NCBI GenBank assembly: GCA_043228905.1
Contig: JBHGNT010000014.1
Coordinates: forward strand, 5,208,001-5,272,000
DNA length: 64,000 nucleotides
Origin: Azolla caroliniana
Lineage: Eukaryota; Polypodiophyta
Direction: 5' to 3'
The number at the start of each line of letters is the position of its first letter. Position 1 is the first letter of the stretch. The notes under the pieces are model-generated. The model had not been told where the DNA came from. It saw nothing but the letters and a program-made list of their open reading frames with translations, and made no database searches. The position numbers and the translations under genes are program-made. Positions 9,128 through 19,308 of this stretch are shown in pieces.

Positions 9128-9771
9128 TGTCGTGAAGAAAACCGGACAGAACCGGAATCGGCGAAGCAGGGCGCATGAACCGGCCCTACACTTTCCCACA
9201 CCAATTAATACCTTGTACACAACTAGGAGTAGGACGGTGGGTGTAAGTAGACTAGATGTGACGCATCGAAAGTCTAGGGAATCAACGTGTATCTCTGTCC
9301 GAAAGGACAAAGAATAATTTGATGAAAACGAGGGTGCAACGGCTTGCCTCGACGACCTATATAAGGAAGAAGGGAAGGAAGAACGGGGGATAGCAGATTA
9401 GCGAGGACGAAGTGCTGCCGGAGCATTTACTAAGCTCTCTCTCTCCTCCTTCGGTGGTCATTCTCTGCAGGTTTTGGGGATCGCCGCCTCTGTTTCGTGG
9501 ACATCCCGTGTGCTTCCATAAGAGGCTCCCCCTTCACGTTTCTGTGTTTGGCGTGTGAGCATTGTGTGTGTGTGTGTGTGTTCCCCTGAGTTGGGTCTGT
9601 TGCCGGCTTGCCGGTTGTAATCATTTGATTTGTAATTAAGACTTTGTTCTCTCCTTCTCCCTCTGTGTTTCTGCAAGACTTCTCCCTCTCTCTCTTCTTT
9701 CTCCCGCTCCTTGGTTCAAGGTCCCTGCGTTCCTGCCTCTTTCCACACGCGAAGAGCGTAACAACTTGACA
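9128..9771 (+). repeat. G2-C 5' LTR
   Basis: Begins TGTCGTGAAGAAAACCGG and ends AACTTGACA, 644 bp. A TATA-like ctatataagg lies at about 9357-9366. A 4-base spacer and the tRNA-Trp primer site follow. Confidence 0.85.
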
Positions 9772-9775
9772 TATT

Positions 9776-9793
9776 TGGTGAACCCGACGTGAA
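9776..9793 (+). promoter_or_regulatory. Primer-binding site, tRNA-Trp
   Basis: TGGTGAACCCGACGTGAA, the reverse complement of the plant tRNA-Trp 3' end including CCA. The same 18 bases occur at 51095-51112 (plus) and, on the minus strand, at 34639-34656 and 37760-37777; 1786-1803 has one change. All stand four bases from an LTR end. Confidence 0.8.
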
Positions 9794-9842
9794 ATAGGCG
9801 GCAAAGGAGTGAAGGATGAGTTGATCCGAGCTTGCTGAAGCT

Positions 9843-11265
9843 ATGGCCGTAGCCGTCAACCGGCTAGTGAGCGCTCACGAGGGAACGGGTGCCCTCGACA
9901 GGGCCATTGAGTCAATTGTCAGCACCATAGGTTGATTCGGTGGGAAGAATGCCACGAGCTACTTGGAGGCCTACTGGGCCGAAATGATCATGAGGGATAT
10001 CTCGGTGGACAGGCGGCTATTCGGATTCCCTCGGGTGGTGACGCCGAGCATCCACTTAGAGGTGCTCGAGGTGCTGGTCGGGTGCCAAACTTGGGAGGAG
10101 TTCGAGCTGCGGCTCCTCGAGATGTATGGGTTCGATGACTCGCTTCGACTGTCGAAGCGAGACTTCATGGCATGGGTTGAGAGCCTTGGGAAGGGGAGGA
10201 ACGCGTCGGCGCTCCTCTAGGAGTTCGAGAAACGGTTTGCACGGCTGTCAACGCTTGACCGGACCGTGCTTGACACAAGCTGGGTACTACTATTCTTCAA
10301 GTCGGTGGATGCCATGGACTAGGAGAAGGTGGGTCTCCTATTGGAAATGGATGAAGGGTTCATGACAGACTTGGCCATGGTAAGGAGGGTCTGCGGTCGT
10401 TTCGACAAGCGGCGCGAGTGGAGCGACGAGGGCTCGTCGGCGAGGGATCTCGAGGAGCCGGTGTCGGTACCAGCTAGGAAGGAAGAAACTCGGAGTTGGC
10501 TTGAGATGGGCTCAGCCCCGAGTGGAGTGGTCCAAGGTCCCTCCGGAGGCGCAGCTCTAGAAGAGCTGTCGCGGATGGTGCGAGATCTCCAAATCGGACA
10601 GGCTCGGAGGGACAACAATGAACAATGTTGTGATCGAAGGCTGCCGGCAGGGCAGCGGTGCATGTGGTGCGACGCGGTCGGCCACATCCGGAAAGAGTGC
10701 GCGGACTTCGCCGAGGCACTCAGGACCAACGTGGTGTACCTCTGGAATGGGCGGGTGCACGCGAGCGAGACCAAGAAAACCCTAGAGTTGAATTCGGGGC
10801 GCGACGAAATGAAGCGGTTGATGGAAGAGGCCACGACACGACATGCAGAGGCCGTTAACTATTCGGCGTCAGTGGGAATCCGGGTTGGGGCTGATGAGGC
10901 CCGGAAAGCGAAGGACTCTGGATTCTTGCCGCTGGTGCTAGAGGGTCTCTCCGAAGTACGGCTGAAGAAGGAAGAGGCAGACCGCGCGGAATAGCGGATC
11001 CGGAAGGGATCCGAATGGGACGACCCGATGGAAGAAAAGACTGGCTTTGTGGCAGCCGCATACCAGAACTACGAGGTTTTGGTAGAAGACAAGCGCGCGG
11101 GAAAGGCCGGAAGGGCCGGGCCCTCGCAGCGCTACGAGACCCGGTTCGGACCAAAGCAGGCCGGAGAAAAAGAAGCAGGCTGGCTTTCGGCTGAGCACCG
11201 AAATCGAGCGAACAACGGACCTACGGAAGGTCCTAGAAGAGAGAATTCTCGACAGCAAGGTTGAG
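9843..11265 (+). pseudogene. G2-C gag with CCHC knuckle
   Basis: Decayed gag. N-terminal part (MAVAVNRLVSAHEGTG) is followed by the stretch SLRLSKRDFMAWVESLGKG, a capsid-like helical region, and VCGRFDKRREW. A zinc knuckle CMWCDAVGHIRKEC (about 10659-10700) fits C-x2-C-x4-H-x4-C. Downstream is NVVYLWNGRVHA and a Lys/Glu-rich tail. At least four in-frame stops are visible (about 9931, 10218, 10319 and 10992), mostly TAG or TGA where G2-H has a sense codon. The stretch 11000-11265 continues as a charged linker to the protease. Gag would form the particle and package RNA. Confidence 0.8.
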
Positions 11266-11280
11266 CTGTCATTACGGGAG

Positions 11281-11976
11281 GTGCTGGGAATCGCCAAGAA
11301 GGAGTTCCACGACTCCATCGTGGACTTGGTGAAGCAGAAGAGCCTCTCGACGGAGCCGGAACCGGAGAGGCCGGTGGAAGTGCGGACGACGCACTTAGAA
11401 GACACGGCCCTAGAGGATGAGTTGGTAGAAAGCCACTACGTGAAGCCGCATTGGGCTAGGGCCACTACGGAAACCCCTGTTCGGATCGGCGACGTCCAAG
11501 AGCCGGTGGTGGTGTTGGTAGACCACGGTTCGGAGATCAACCTGATCTCCATGGATTTCTATAAAAAGGGGAAATGGCCGATCAACACCAAGCATGGGTG
11601 GAAGATACGCGCGACGACTTGCGCTACAGAGGAGCTGCATGGGGCGTGCCCGAACATACGTGTGAAGATCAGTGACGTCGAGATAGATCAATATTTCTTC
11701 GTGCAGGAGACTTCCTCGCACCTAGTAATTCTCGGTGAACCGTACATTACGGCAGCATGCATGGAGACGAAAGTACTGGACAACGGTTCGACGTATGTGC
11801 GCGTCAAGAGCCAAGACGGTCGACATTCCGTACAATTCATGAGAGTGCAACCCAACGACGAGCGAAACCGTGAGACCCTCGGCGCCGATAGCCGAGGGGA
11901 TTTTTCAAAAGGGCTATCAAGGCGTGGGGCCGCAATAGTCCGGACACCCCGGAAGAACCCCACACATGTATTATAG
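11281..11976 (+). pseudogene. G2-C aspartic protease region
   Basis: Open frame of 231 codons. The N-terminal half holds LREVLGIAKKEFHDSIVDLV, shared by all G2 copies. The protease follows, with the active-site segment VLVDHGSEINLISMDFYKKG (about 11513-11572): Asp-His-Gly-Ser instead of the usual Asp-Ser/Thr-Gly-Ala/Ser. Later comes HLVILGEPYITAACME, the second protease lobe (hydrophobic-hydrophobic-Gly). It would cut gag-pol. The frame ends in a stop at about 11974. Confidence 0.75.
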
Positions 11977-12323
11977 GTAGGAAATTTTGTCTCTCTGAAA
12001 ACGTAGTTTAGACACTAACCGACATCAGTAGCCAAGAGAGGAAGCGGGCGGAGAGACGACTTAGGGAGTGTGGAGTTCTCTCCCCCGACGAAGAAATTAG
12101 CGGTGCCGTGGAGGCGGTCTCTTTTGACGACACCTTGGGCGAATTACGAGAGGTGGTTGGTAAAGGCCTTAACGAAGAGCGGACCGTTCCGGTTAGCTCG
12201 ATGGGTATGTACAAAGTCATCGTGGACTTCTAGGAGAGGATCAGGCCGGATCGAACGGCCTGCGTGGATACAAAGTACAAGATTGTGGACCAGAAGGTGA
12301 GACCAGTTGCGACACCCTTGCCG
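11977..12323 (+). pseudogene. G2-C protease-RT linker, left half
   Basis: Contains pol linker codons such as VEAVSFDDTLGELREVVG and KVIVDF-stop-ERIRPDR. It ends at the copia D insertion; the frame continues at 30331 (codons VATPLP then EGSGERIK). The target duplication is TGCCG (12319-12323). Confidence 0.7.
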
Positions 12324-13141
12324 TGTAGGGAATGGACAAGGCCGTCAGTGCGGAAGAGATCACACAGTATTGAAAAGAGAGATGATGATAGAAAAGAGAG
12401 AGAAGGAAGATATAGAAACCCAAATCTACAAAGAAATATTAATAAGGAGTGATGATCATAGAAACAAGAGAAAGAAGATACATAAACTCAAGCCTACAAG
12501 GATGAATTGATCACTAGAAAAACGCACTACATGAATAGGTAAGAAAAACACCACAAGAAAAAAACTCTCCTCACCACCTCACTCTTCTTGCTTTATATGA
12601 AGTTCTCCTCTAGTAGATAAGTTTCGCTTGCTTTCTTTTCCACGCTTTTTTTAGAGCTTTTCCATCTCTTATTCTTAGCTATGACACAACGATCTTCTAA
12701 TCGTCCTATCTCCCTCATCCATGCTCCAAATTTAAAGTTTTAAAAAGCTACGGATAGCTCTCGTCATAAGCTTTCTAACCCATATTTACACGTGATATTT
12801 GGGTGTCAAACGAGAGAGTTATGAGCGTTTGTTTTTGACTGCTTTTTGGTGGTCTGCTTTTTCCTTCTTTTACTTTTCTCCATCTTTCTTGCTTTTAGTT
12901 TGACTTATACTTGAAACCTTAGCTCGTGTTCTTGGCCTTCGGGTGTGAATGCTCCATACCTTATATTTTTGTAGACTTCAATACCTTGAATTCTAAAAAC
13001 ACTTTACAAAAGGTTACAAAGTCACTTTATATAGTGACTCACTTAGGGCAACTGCCCTTTATGTTATTTACAGAAATAGCCCGAACTTGGGCTCTCTAAG
13101 AGGATAGTGTGAATACGTCCATTATACATTTGTATTCGACA
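12324..13141 (-). repeat. Copia D 3' LTR (long, mosaic)
   Basis: 818 bp against 323 bp for the 5' LTR. The first about 45 and last about 135 bp match the 5' LTR closely, but the centre (about 12370-13005) is unrelated to the 143-bp centre of the partner. Since both LTRs of a new insertion are identical, the centre was replaced or inserted afterwards. Confidence 0.8.
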
Positions 13142-13335
13142 CTCCCCCGTAATGGGTGTATACATGGGCTATCTAAATAATACAGGTATAGGCATAGGTT
13201 CTCGGATAGATCGGTTATGTTCGAATCGGCATGATCTGAAGACAGAAGACCGAACCGGTCGGGTCAGAAAAGCTGAAGCCGATCGTCAGTGAACCGATGT
13301 CTGTTGTCCGAAACCGTCCTGCACTATGTACGGCT

Positions 13336-13881
13336 TCAACCGGACTGATATGTTGTTACGCCCATTTGTTGCCGAAGAGACCGGAACTGGTCTGCCGAAA
13401 GACACTTGGTCATTCCATCTGCGACATTATCGGTTGTGGATATCTTCTCTAAACCGATTTTCCCAGAAATGACGCAGTCCCGAACGAAGTGATATCGAAC
13501 TTCGATATGCTTGGAGGCGTTGTGATGAACCGGATTTTTCGACAAAGCAACAACACTCTGACTGTCGTTGTAGACAACTGGAGCCGAGTCGAAGTCGACT
13601 TGCCGAAACGTGTGCGCCAGTCGATCGAGCCATAAAGCTTCTTTCGCTGCGTCGGAGGCAGCTACATATTCTACTTCGGTCGTTGAGGTGGCTGTGCACT
13701 CCTGAAGTTTCGACTTCCACGAGATTGATCCATTGCCGAATTTAAAGCAATATTCGGTTGTTGACTTGCGACTGTCCACACAGCTGGCGAAGTCCGAGTC
13801 GGTGTAACTGGCTACGCCAGAAGTTGAGTTCGGACCGAAAAGGATGCCGTGGTCTTTTGTGCTAGCTAAATATCTGAACAC
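13336..13881 (-). pseudogene. Copia D RNase H
   Basis: C-terminal pol, 181 codons. Signature parts: GVASYTDSDFASCVDSRKST (first catalytic Asp), TTEVEYVAASDAAKEA (Glu), APVVYNDSQSVVALSKNP (Asp) and HHNASKHIEVRYHFVRD. It removes the RNA strand during cDNA synthesis. It is separated from RT by a TAG at about 13896-13898 in the motif H-stop-NAVKH, where other copias have HWNAVK, so Trp TGG became TAG. Confidence 0.85.
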
Positions 13882-13896
13882 ATGCTTGACTGCGTT

Positions 13897-14832
13897 CTAG
13901 TGCGATCGGCCGGGATTGTGCATAAATCTGCTAATGACTCCTACGGCGTGAGAAATATCAGGCCGTGTCGCGACCATCGCGTACATCAGAGAGCCTACTG
14001 CCGGTGCATATAGTATCGACTTCATTTCTTCCCCCTCCGGACCGGATGTCGGGCAGTCTTGCTGAGAAAGCCGAAGATGAACGGGGAGCGGGGCCGAAGC
14101 AGACTTGGCCGATTGCATGTTGAAGCGTTCCAAGACACGTCTGATGTAGTTGGTTTGAGATAGAAAAAGCTGTCTTTTGGCGCGATTCCGACTAATCTTC
14201 ATTCCGAGTATGTGTCTTGCCGGACCGAGGTCCTTCATGGCAAACGTCAATTGCAGTTTCCGAACGAGTTCGGTGAGCTCTCCAGTATGCCGACCGGAGA
14301 GTAGCATGTCGTCCACGTAGATGATGAGGAAGACGGGAGAACCGTCTTGAGCTGTTTTGGTGAAGAGGCAGTGGTCCTCATCGCTCTTGGAGAAGCCGAC
14401 CGACTGGATGAACTTCTTGTACCACTGTTGGGGTGCCTGTTTCAGGCCATAGAGACTCTTCCTGGGTCGGCAGACTAGATGTTCCTGACCGGTGGCCACA
14501 AAGCCTTTCGGTTGCTCCATGTAGATTTCCTCGTTTAGATCACCGTGGAGGAATGCCGTTTTCACATCTAGCTGAATCAGCTCCAAATTGTCGGCAGCCA
14601 CAACACCGAGCATGAAACGAAGGGTGGTCATTTTCACCACTGGTGAAAAGATTTCGTCGAAGTCGACGCCATATTCCTGTCGAAATCCCTTCGCAACTAA
14701 TCTGGCCTTGTACTTTAGGGTGGTCGAGTCGGACGTCTCCTTTAGTCTATAGAACCACTTGCAAGGAAGAGCACGTCCATTCTTCGGTAAGTCGACCAGA
14801 TCCCAAGTCTTGTTGGCGTGGATGGAGTGCAT
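13897..14832 (-). pseudogene. Copia D reverse transcriptase
   Basis: 311 codons. Starts near NKTWDLVDLPKNGRALPCKW, with LVAKGFRQEYGVDFDEIFSP, LIQLDVKTAFLHGDL and SLYGLKQAPQQWY, and the catalytic LIIYVDDMLLSG. It ends at VGVISRFMHNPGRSH. The upstream gag-pol frame overlaps it by about 90 bases in another frame, so one frameshift separates them. Apart from this and the stop before RNase H it is well preserved. Confidence 0.88.
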
Positions 14833-17246
14833 TCCGACTCCATTGCCAGATGCCAGGTGGCTGAATCGGCAGCTGCCGATGCTTCTTTGTAAGACGTCGG
14901 TTCGCCGGCGTCGGTGAAGAAAATTCCGGGAGAGTACCTCTCCGGAGGTTGCAATAGTCTCTCGGATCTTCGAGGTATGACTGGACTGGTCGCACCGGGT
15001 GTCGATGTCGGATGGTCAGAAGCCGAGCCATTCGGCTGTGCTGAATCTGTGGATTCGGTGCAAGAGAAGTCGGTTACCCGTGAAACCGGTCTTGTGTTGT
15101 GTGCTGGGCCGTCATGAAGGGTTGGCACTTCGGAAAATATTACCCTTCGGACTTCCATAGGCCTTTCGGCCGTTTTGTGCATAGTCGACTCGTTGAACAC
15201 GACGTCCGAACTTCGAACGATTTGCCTGTGCTCGGGGTCCCAGAGTCGGAATCCGATCTCGCCGTCGGGTCCATACCCGAGGAAAACGCATTTCCTTGAT
15301 CTCGGTTCGAGTTTTCGGCGGTCGTCTTTCGGTATGAGGGCGTATGCCTCGCAACCGAAAATCCTCAGCTTATCATAATTCGGCTTTCTGCCGGTCCATA
15401 TTTCCTGAGGTATCTTAAGTCCTAGAGGGCTACTTGGCGACATATTGATTATGTGTACTGCTGTGAGTAGAGCCTCTACCCAAAAGCCATCCGACAGTCT
15501 GGAGTGTTGGAGCATGGATACAACGCGTTCTTGAATCGTCCGATTCATGCGTTCTGCGATTCCATTCTGGTCCTGACTATATGGTGCCGTATATTCACGT
15601 CTAATGCCGCGTTCTCGCCAAAATTTGACGAATTCATCAGATTTGAACTCACCTCCATTGTCGGTTCGGAGACACTTCAGTTTCCGACCGGTCTGGTTTT
15701 CGACCATTGCGAGCCAATCTGAGAAGATCGAGAACACCCGATCTTTGGTTCTGATGGGGTAAGCCCACACCTTCCGAGTCGAGTCGTCAATGAAACTGAC
15801 GAAGTACGAGGCACCACCGAGTGATTGATGTGGCATCGGGCCACAAACGTCCGAGTGGACCAAATCGAGCGGGCTCGACTCTCTTGGTGCTGATGTCGGG
15901 TGTGATGCGGCTACCTGTTTGCCGTACTGGCAATGCTTGCAAAATTGATGGTTCGAGAAGGAGAGTTTTGGGATGTATCCGGCTCTGGATAGGTGCGTGA
16001 TGCCGGCCTTGCTGAGGTGTCCAAGTCGTCCATGCCATAAGGATGACACAGGGATATCTACTAGAAATAAGTCACCCTCTTTGAGTGTGACATACAAAGG
16101 GTACAATGAGTGTACCTTTGGTCCTCTAGCAAGCAGGAGGTTCCCTTTGTGGAGTGTCCACCCTCCTGATGAGAAACCAGCACGGATGCCAGCTTCATCA
16201 AGTTGTCCGACGGAGATCAAGGGTCGTGAGAGCTCAGGAACATGTCGGACGTCGTGTAGTACGAGTGTAGAGCCACCCGGAAGGTTGAGCTCTACGGTGC
16301 CGATTCCGATGATAGCATAGTGCTGCGAATTTCCGACTCGAACTGAGTCGGAGTGCCGGTCCGAATATTGCCGAAACTGTGATCGGTGAGGTGTCACGTG
16401 ATACGATGCGCCCGAGTCCAGAAGCCATGTGCTCGATTCCTCAGTCGTAAGCAGAACTTCTGATTCAAATGGATTCTCTATAGACAATATGTTCGGGTCG
16501 GTCGTCAATATCTCGGCTGAAGAGCCGATGTAGTTGACTTCCTCATGCCGGTTACTCCTCTGATCAGCTCTCTGAGCTTTGTCTGTCTTTGACTTGAGTA
16601 CCCGACAGTCGGCCTTGATGTGTCCCGGTTTCTTGTAGTAGTTGCAGATTCGGGTTTCCCGAGACTTGTTGCGGCTTCGCTGATTTGTCGGCGGTCGGGA
16701 AGAACTTCTTCCCTGGTTGTTCGATCGGTCGGTCGAACCTTGTACTACATAGGCTTCTTCTGCCGAGTCTTTGGTGAAAGACTTTCTCCGAGCTGCTTCA
16801 GTTAGGATTGCACTTGTGACTTCGGAGTACTTGATGGCAATCGTAGAAGCGTTGCACACAGTTGTAACGAAGGTTTCCCAAGAGGAGGGGAGACTGCTCA
16901 TGAGTATCATTGCTCTGAGTTCATCCTCGATTGTCGTCCCCTGTGACGAGATTTGGGAGCTCAAACTTTTGTACTCGTTAAGGTGTGCCTGAACCGAATC
17001 GGAGTCTTTCATCCGCAAGATGTAGAGGCGCCGGATCAAATACATCTTTGTTGAGGCGACCTTCTTTTCGTAGGTTTCCAACAACTTCTTCCAAAGTTCG
17101 AAGGCTGTCGTGCACGATTGCACTGTGAAGTACACTAACTCCGACATTTGCATCCGAATCGTGGCGCGGACGATTCTGTCCAGCTTCTGCCACTCATTTG
17201 CCTTGTATATTTATGGAGCAGTTTCATTCTCAATCGGATCAATCTG
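14742..17246 (-). pseudogene. Copia D gag, protease and integrase
   Basis: About 803 codons open from 17153. Gag: MKDSDSVQAHLNEYKSLSSQ and a knuckle CNYYKKPGHIKADC, whose second Cys is Tyr (a G-to-A type change). Protease: WLLDSGASYHVTPH. Pre-integrase and integrase zinc finger: LWHGRLGHLSKAGI and FCKHCQYGK. Catalytic residues: VHSDVCGPM, CLRTDNGGEFKS and NGIAERMNRTIQE. The stretch 17154-17246 is gag N-terminal sequence that continues at 29194 after removal of copia E. It ends in a frameshift before RT. Confidence 0.88.
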
Positions 17247-17813
17247 TGACGGGAACCCAATGTTCCTTATGCGCGACGCTTGGCCACAACCGAGCGTAGA
17301 ATGATACACAGAAAACGGGAAATAAAACACGACACAAAGGATAGGAAGATACACAGGAGGTTTACGTGGAAAACCCCAAACTAGGGGAAAAACCATGGCA
17401 GCCCACAGGCTGCAAACTGTCAGTATGTGAGAATGTACAACAGTGAGTTCACTGAGGCAACGACCTCGTGCTCACAGATCTTCGCCACACGCGGCGGTTA
17501 CAACAGAGGCAACGACCTCTTTCTCTCTCTCTCTCTGTACACTATTATGTGCTCTCTCTTCTTCTTGCACAAACAAAGGACTGACAACCACAACTAAAAG
17601 TTTGCCCTAAGTCATATTTATACTAATATGACTTTTCGGCTATTTACAAATGTAGCCTCGATGGGCTCTCAGAAACATATTTACGAATATGTCTCTTCCT
17701 CCGGTTCTCACCGGTCCTGCACCATCCGGCTCTCCGTAGCCGGGTACTCCTCATCCGGTTCATACCGGGTCTGTTCTTCTTCCTTCCCATCCGGAGGGAC
17801 CTGTCTCCCAACA
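17247..17813 (-). repeat. Copia E 3' LTR
   Basis: Minus strand TGTTGGGAGACAGG to GGTTCCCGTCA, 567 bp. Holds just over one copy of the 54-bp unit that is expanded to nearly six in the 5' LTR. A purine tract (minus strand GGGGGAGTT) adjoins at 17814-17822. Confidence 0.9.
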
Positions 17814-17843
17814 AACTCCCCCTTCACTCCGGCATGGGGTGTC

Positions 17844-18820
17844 TTATAGTCCGATCCTCTTCCGGCATGCGTCCAACTTGTCGGGTGTCAGCACCTTGGT
17901 CAGCAGATATGACCTGTTCTCGGCCGTGTGGATCTTCGTCAGTGCGAACTCCTGGTCATCTACTCTTTCCCGGATCCAGTGATACCTCCGCTGGATATGC
18001 TTCGTCCGGGAATGGTAGGCCGCATTCTTAGCAAGGTGGATGGCACTTTGACTGTCACAATAGAGTCGGTATTCCTCTTGCCGTTTACCGAGCTCTCCGA
18101 TGAAGTCCTTCATCCATAAAATTTTTCCTTGCCGGCTTCCACAGCTGCCATGTACTCCGCCTCCGTGGTTGACAATGCAACCGTCTTCTGCAGCCTCGAC
18201 TGCCACGAAACAGCTCCCCCTGCATATGTCATTACATACCCGGATGTAGACCGGCTGGTATCCACATCAGCCGACATGTCTGAATTGGTGAAACCGTCCA
18301 GTTGAGGCTTTCCGGAGCCGAATCGGAGACACATATTTGAAGTGCCCTTCAAATACCGGAGTATCCATTTGACCGCGTTCCAGTGCTCCTTGCCGGGATT
18401 GCTCATAAACCGGCTCACCACTCCGACTGCGTATCCAATGTCCGGTCGGGTACAAACCATTGCGTACATCAAGCTCCCGACGACAGAGGCATATTGGATC
18501 TTCATCATATCCGCCTTCTCTGCTTTCGTCTTCGGGCTTTGCTTACCGGATAGTTTGCAGTTTGCCGGAAGTGTCGATCCGACCGGTTTCGCATCTGACA
18601 TGTTGAACCGGTGAAGCACCTTTGTCATGTACTTCTCCTATGACAGACATAATTGCTTCTTTGACCGGTCCCGAATGATGTGCATCCCCAGCATCTGTCT
18701 TGCCGGACCCAAGTCTTTCATTGAGAAGGTCCGGTTGAGAGCCTTCTTCAGCATCCGTATTTTTACTTGGTCTCGTCCGACGATCAACATGTCATCCACG
18801 TACAGGAGGAGTATCAGGAA
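17844..18820 (-). pseudogene. Copia E reverse transcriptase C-terminus and RNase H
   Basis: Continues the RT from 25299. Begins FLILLLYVDDMLIVGRDQ (catalytic YVDD), then MKDLGPARQMLGM, YASVVGSLMYAM, PDIGYAVGVVSRFM, then RNase H: SADVDTSRSTSGYVM, STTEAEYMAAVEAGKE, LYCDSQSAIHLAKN and HSRTKHIQRRYHWIRE. One stop (about 18637) replaces Gln in LSQEKY (CAG to TAG). A frameshift near 18110-18120 separates the last 120 codons. Confidence 0.88.
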
Positions 18821-18849
18821 GTCCCTGTCATGAACACATGACCATTATG

Positions 18850-18918
18850 GCGTCACTCGAACTTGAACCTCGAACCTTGTAATTCATACTTGAAAACCTC
18901 AACCATTAAGATAGCTTA
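18850..18918 (-). promoter_or_regulatory. tRNA-like module antisense to the G1-F LTR
   Basis: On the minus strand, an A-box-like atcttaatggttgagg is followed about 35 bases later by B-box-like aaggttcgaggttcaag. It is antisense to the element, 25-90 bp from the LTR start. Copy at 24909-24977. Confidence 0.5.
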
Positions 18919-18983
18919 TTGTTATATGAAACAATAAAAGCTATTTCTTGTATTACATTGATTATTGTAAAAACTCTAGATTA

Positions 18984-19047
18984 TTCTAGAATGTTCTAGA
19001 ATGTCCTAGAGCATTCTAGGTCTAGAACATTCTAGAACATTCTAGAA
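18984..19047 (+). promoter_or_regulatory. Heat-shock element cluster in the G1-F 5' LTR
   Basis: Two arrays with exact 2-base spacing: TTCTAGAATGTTCTAGAA (18984-19001, four units) and GAA-TTC-GAA-TTC-GAA (19025-19047, five perfect units). The TATA box follows 25 bp after the second array. The copy in the 3' LTR is at 25043-25106. Confidence 0.75.
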
Positions 19048-19243
19048 ATCTCTAAGCTATTCTATAGGAACCTATAAATAAGCGCATACATGTATTCTCA
19101 AGTCAATTCAAATCAACACCAGTCTTTAGCTCTCATTACATATCTTGTATCCATTCTCTTTCTTTCTCTATCTTATACATACATTCTTCTCTATCCTTCT
19201 TCCATCACTCTATCTTTTATCCTTGGTTCTGACAGTTTGATTC

Positions 19244-19282
<39 letters not shown>

Positions 19283-19308
19283 TCCTCCTTTGTAACCATC
19301 CTGAAACC

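Larger units (their letters stand above)
18826..19234 (+). repeat. G1-F 5' LTR
   Basis: Begins TGTCATGAACACATGACC and ends GGTTCTGACA. From 5' to 3' it has the antisense tRNA-like module, a heat-shock-element array, a TATA box (ctataaata, 19072-19080) and a pyrimidine-rich leader. The next bases inside are GTTTGATTCG, not a TGG-type primer site. Confidence 0.93.
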
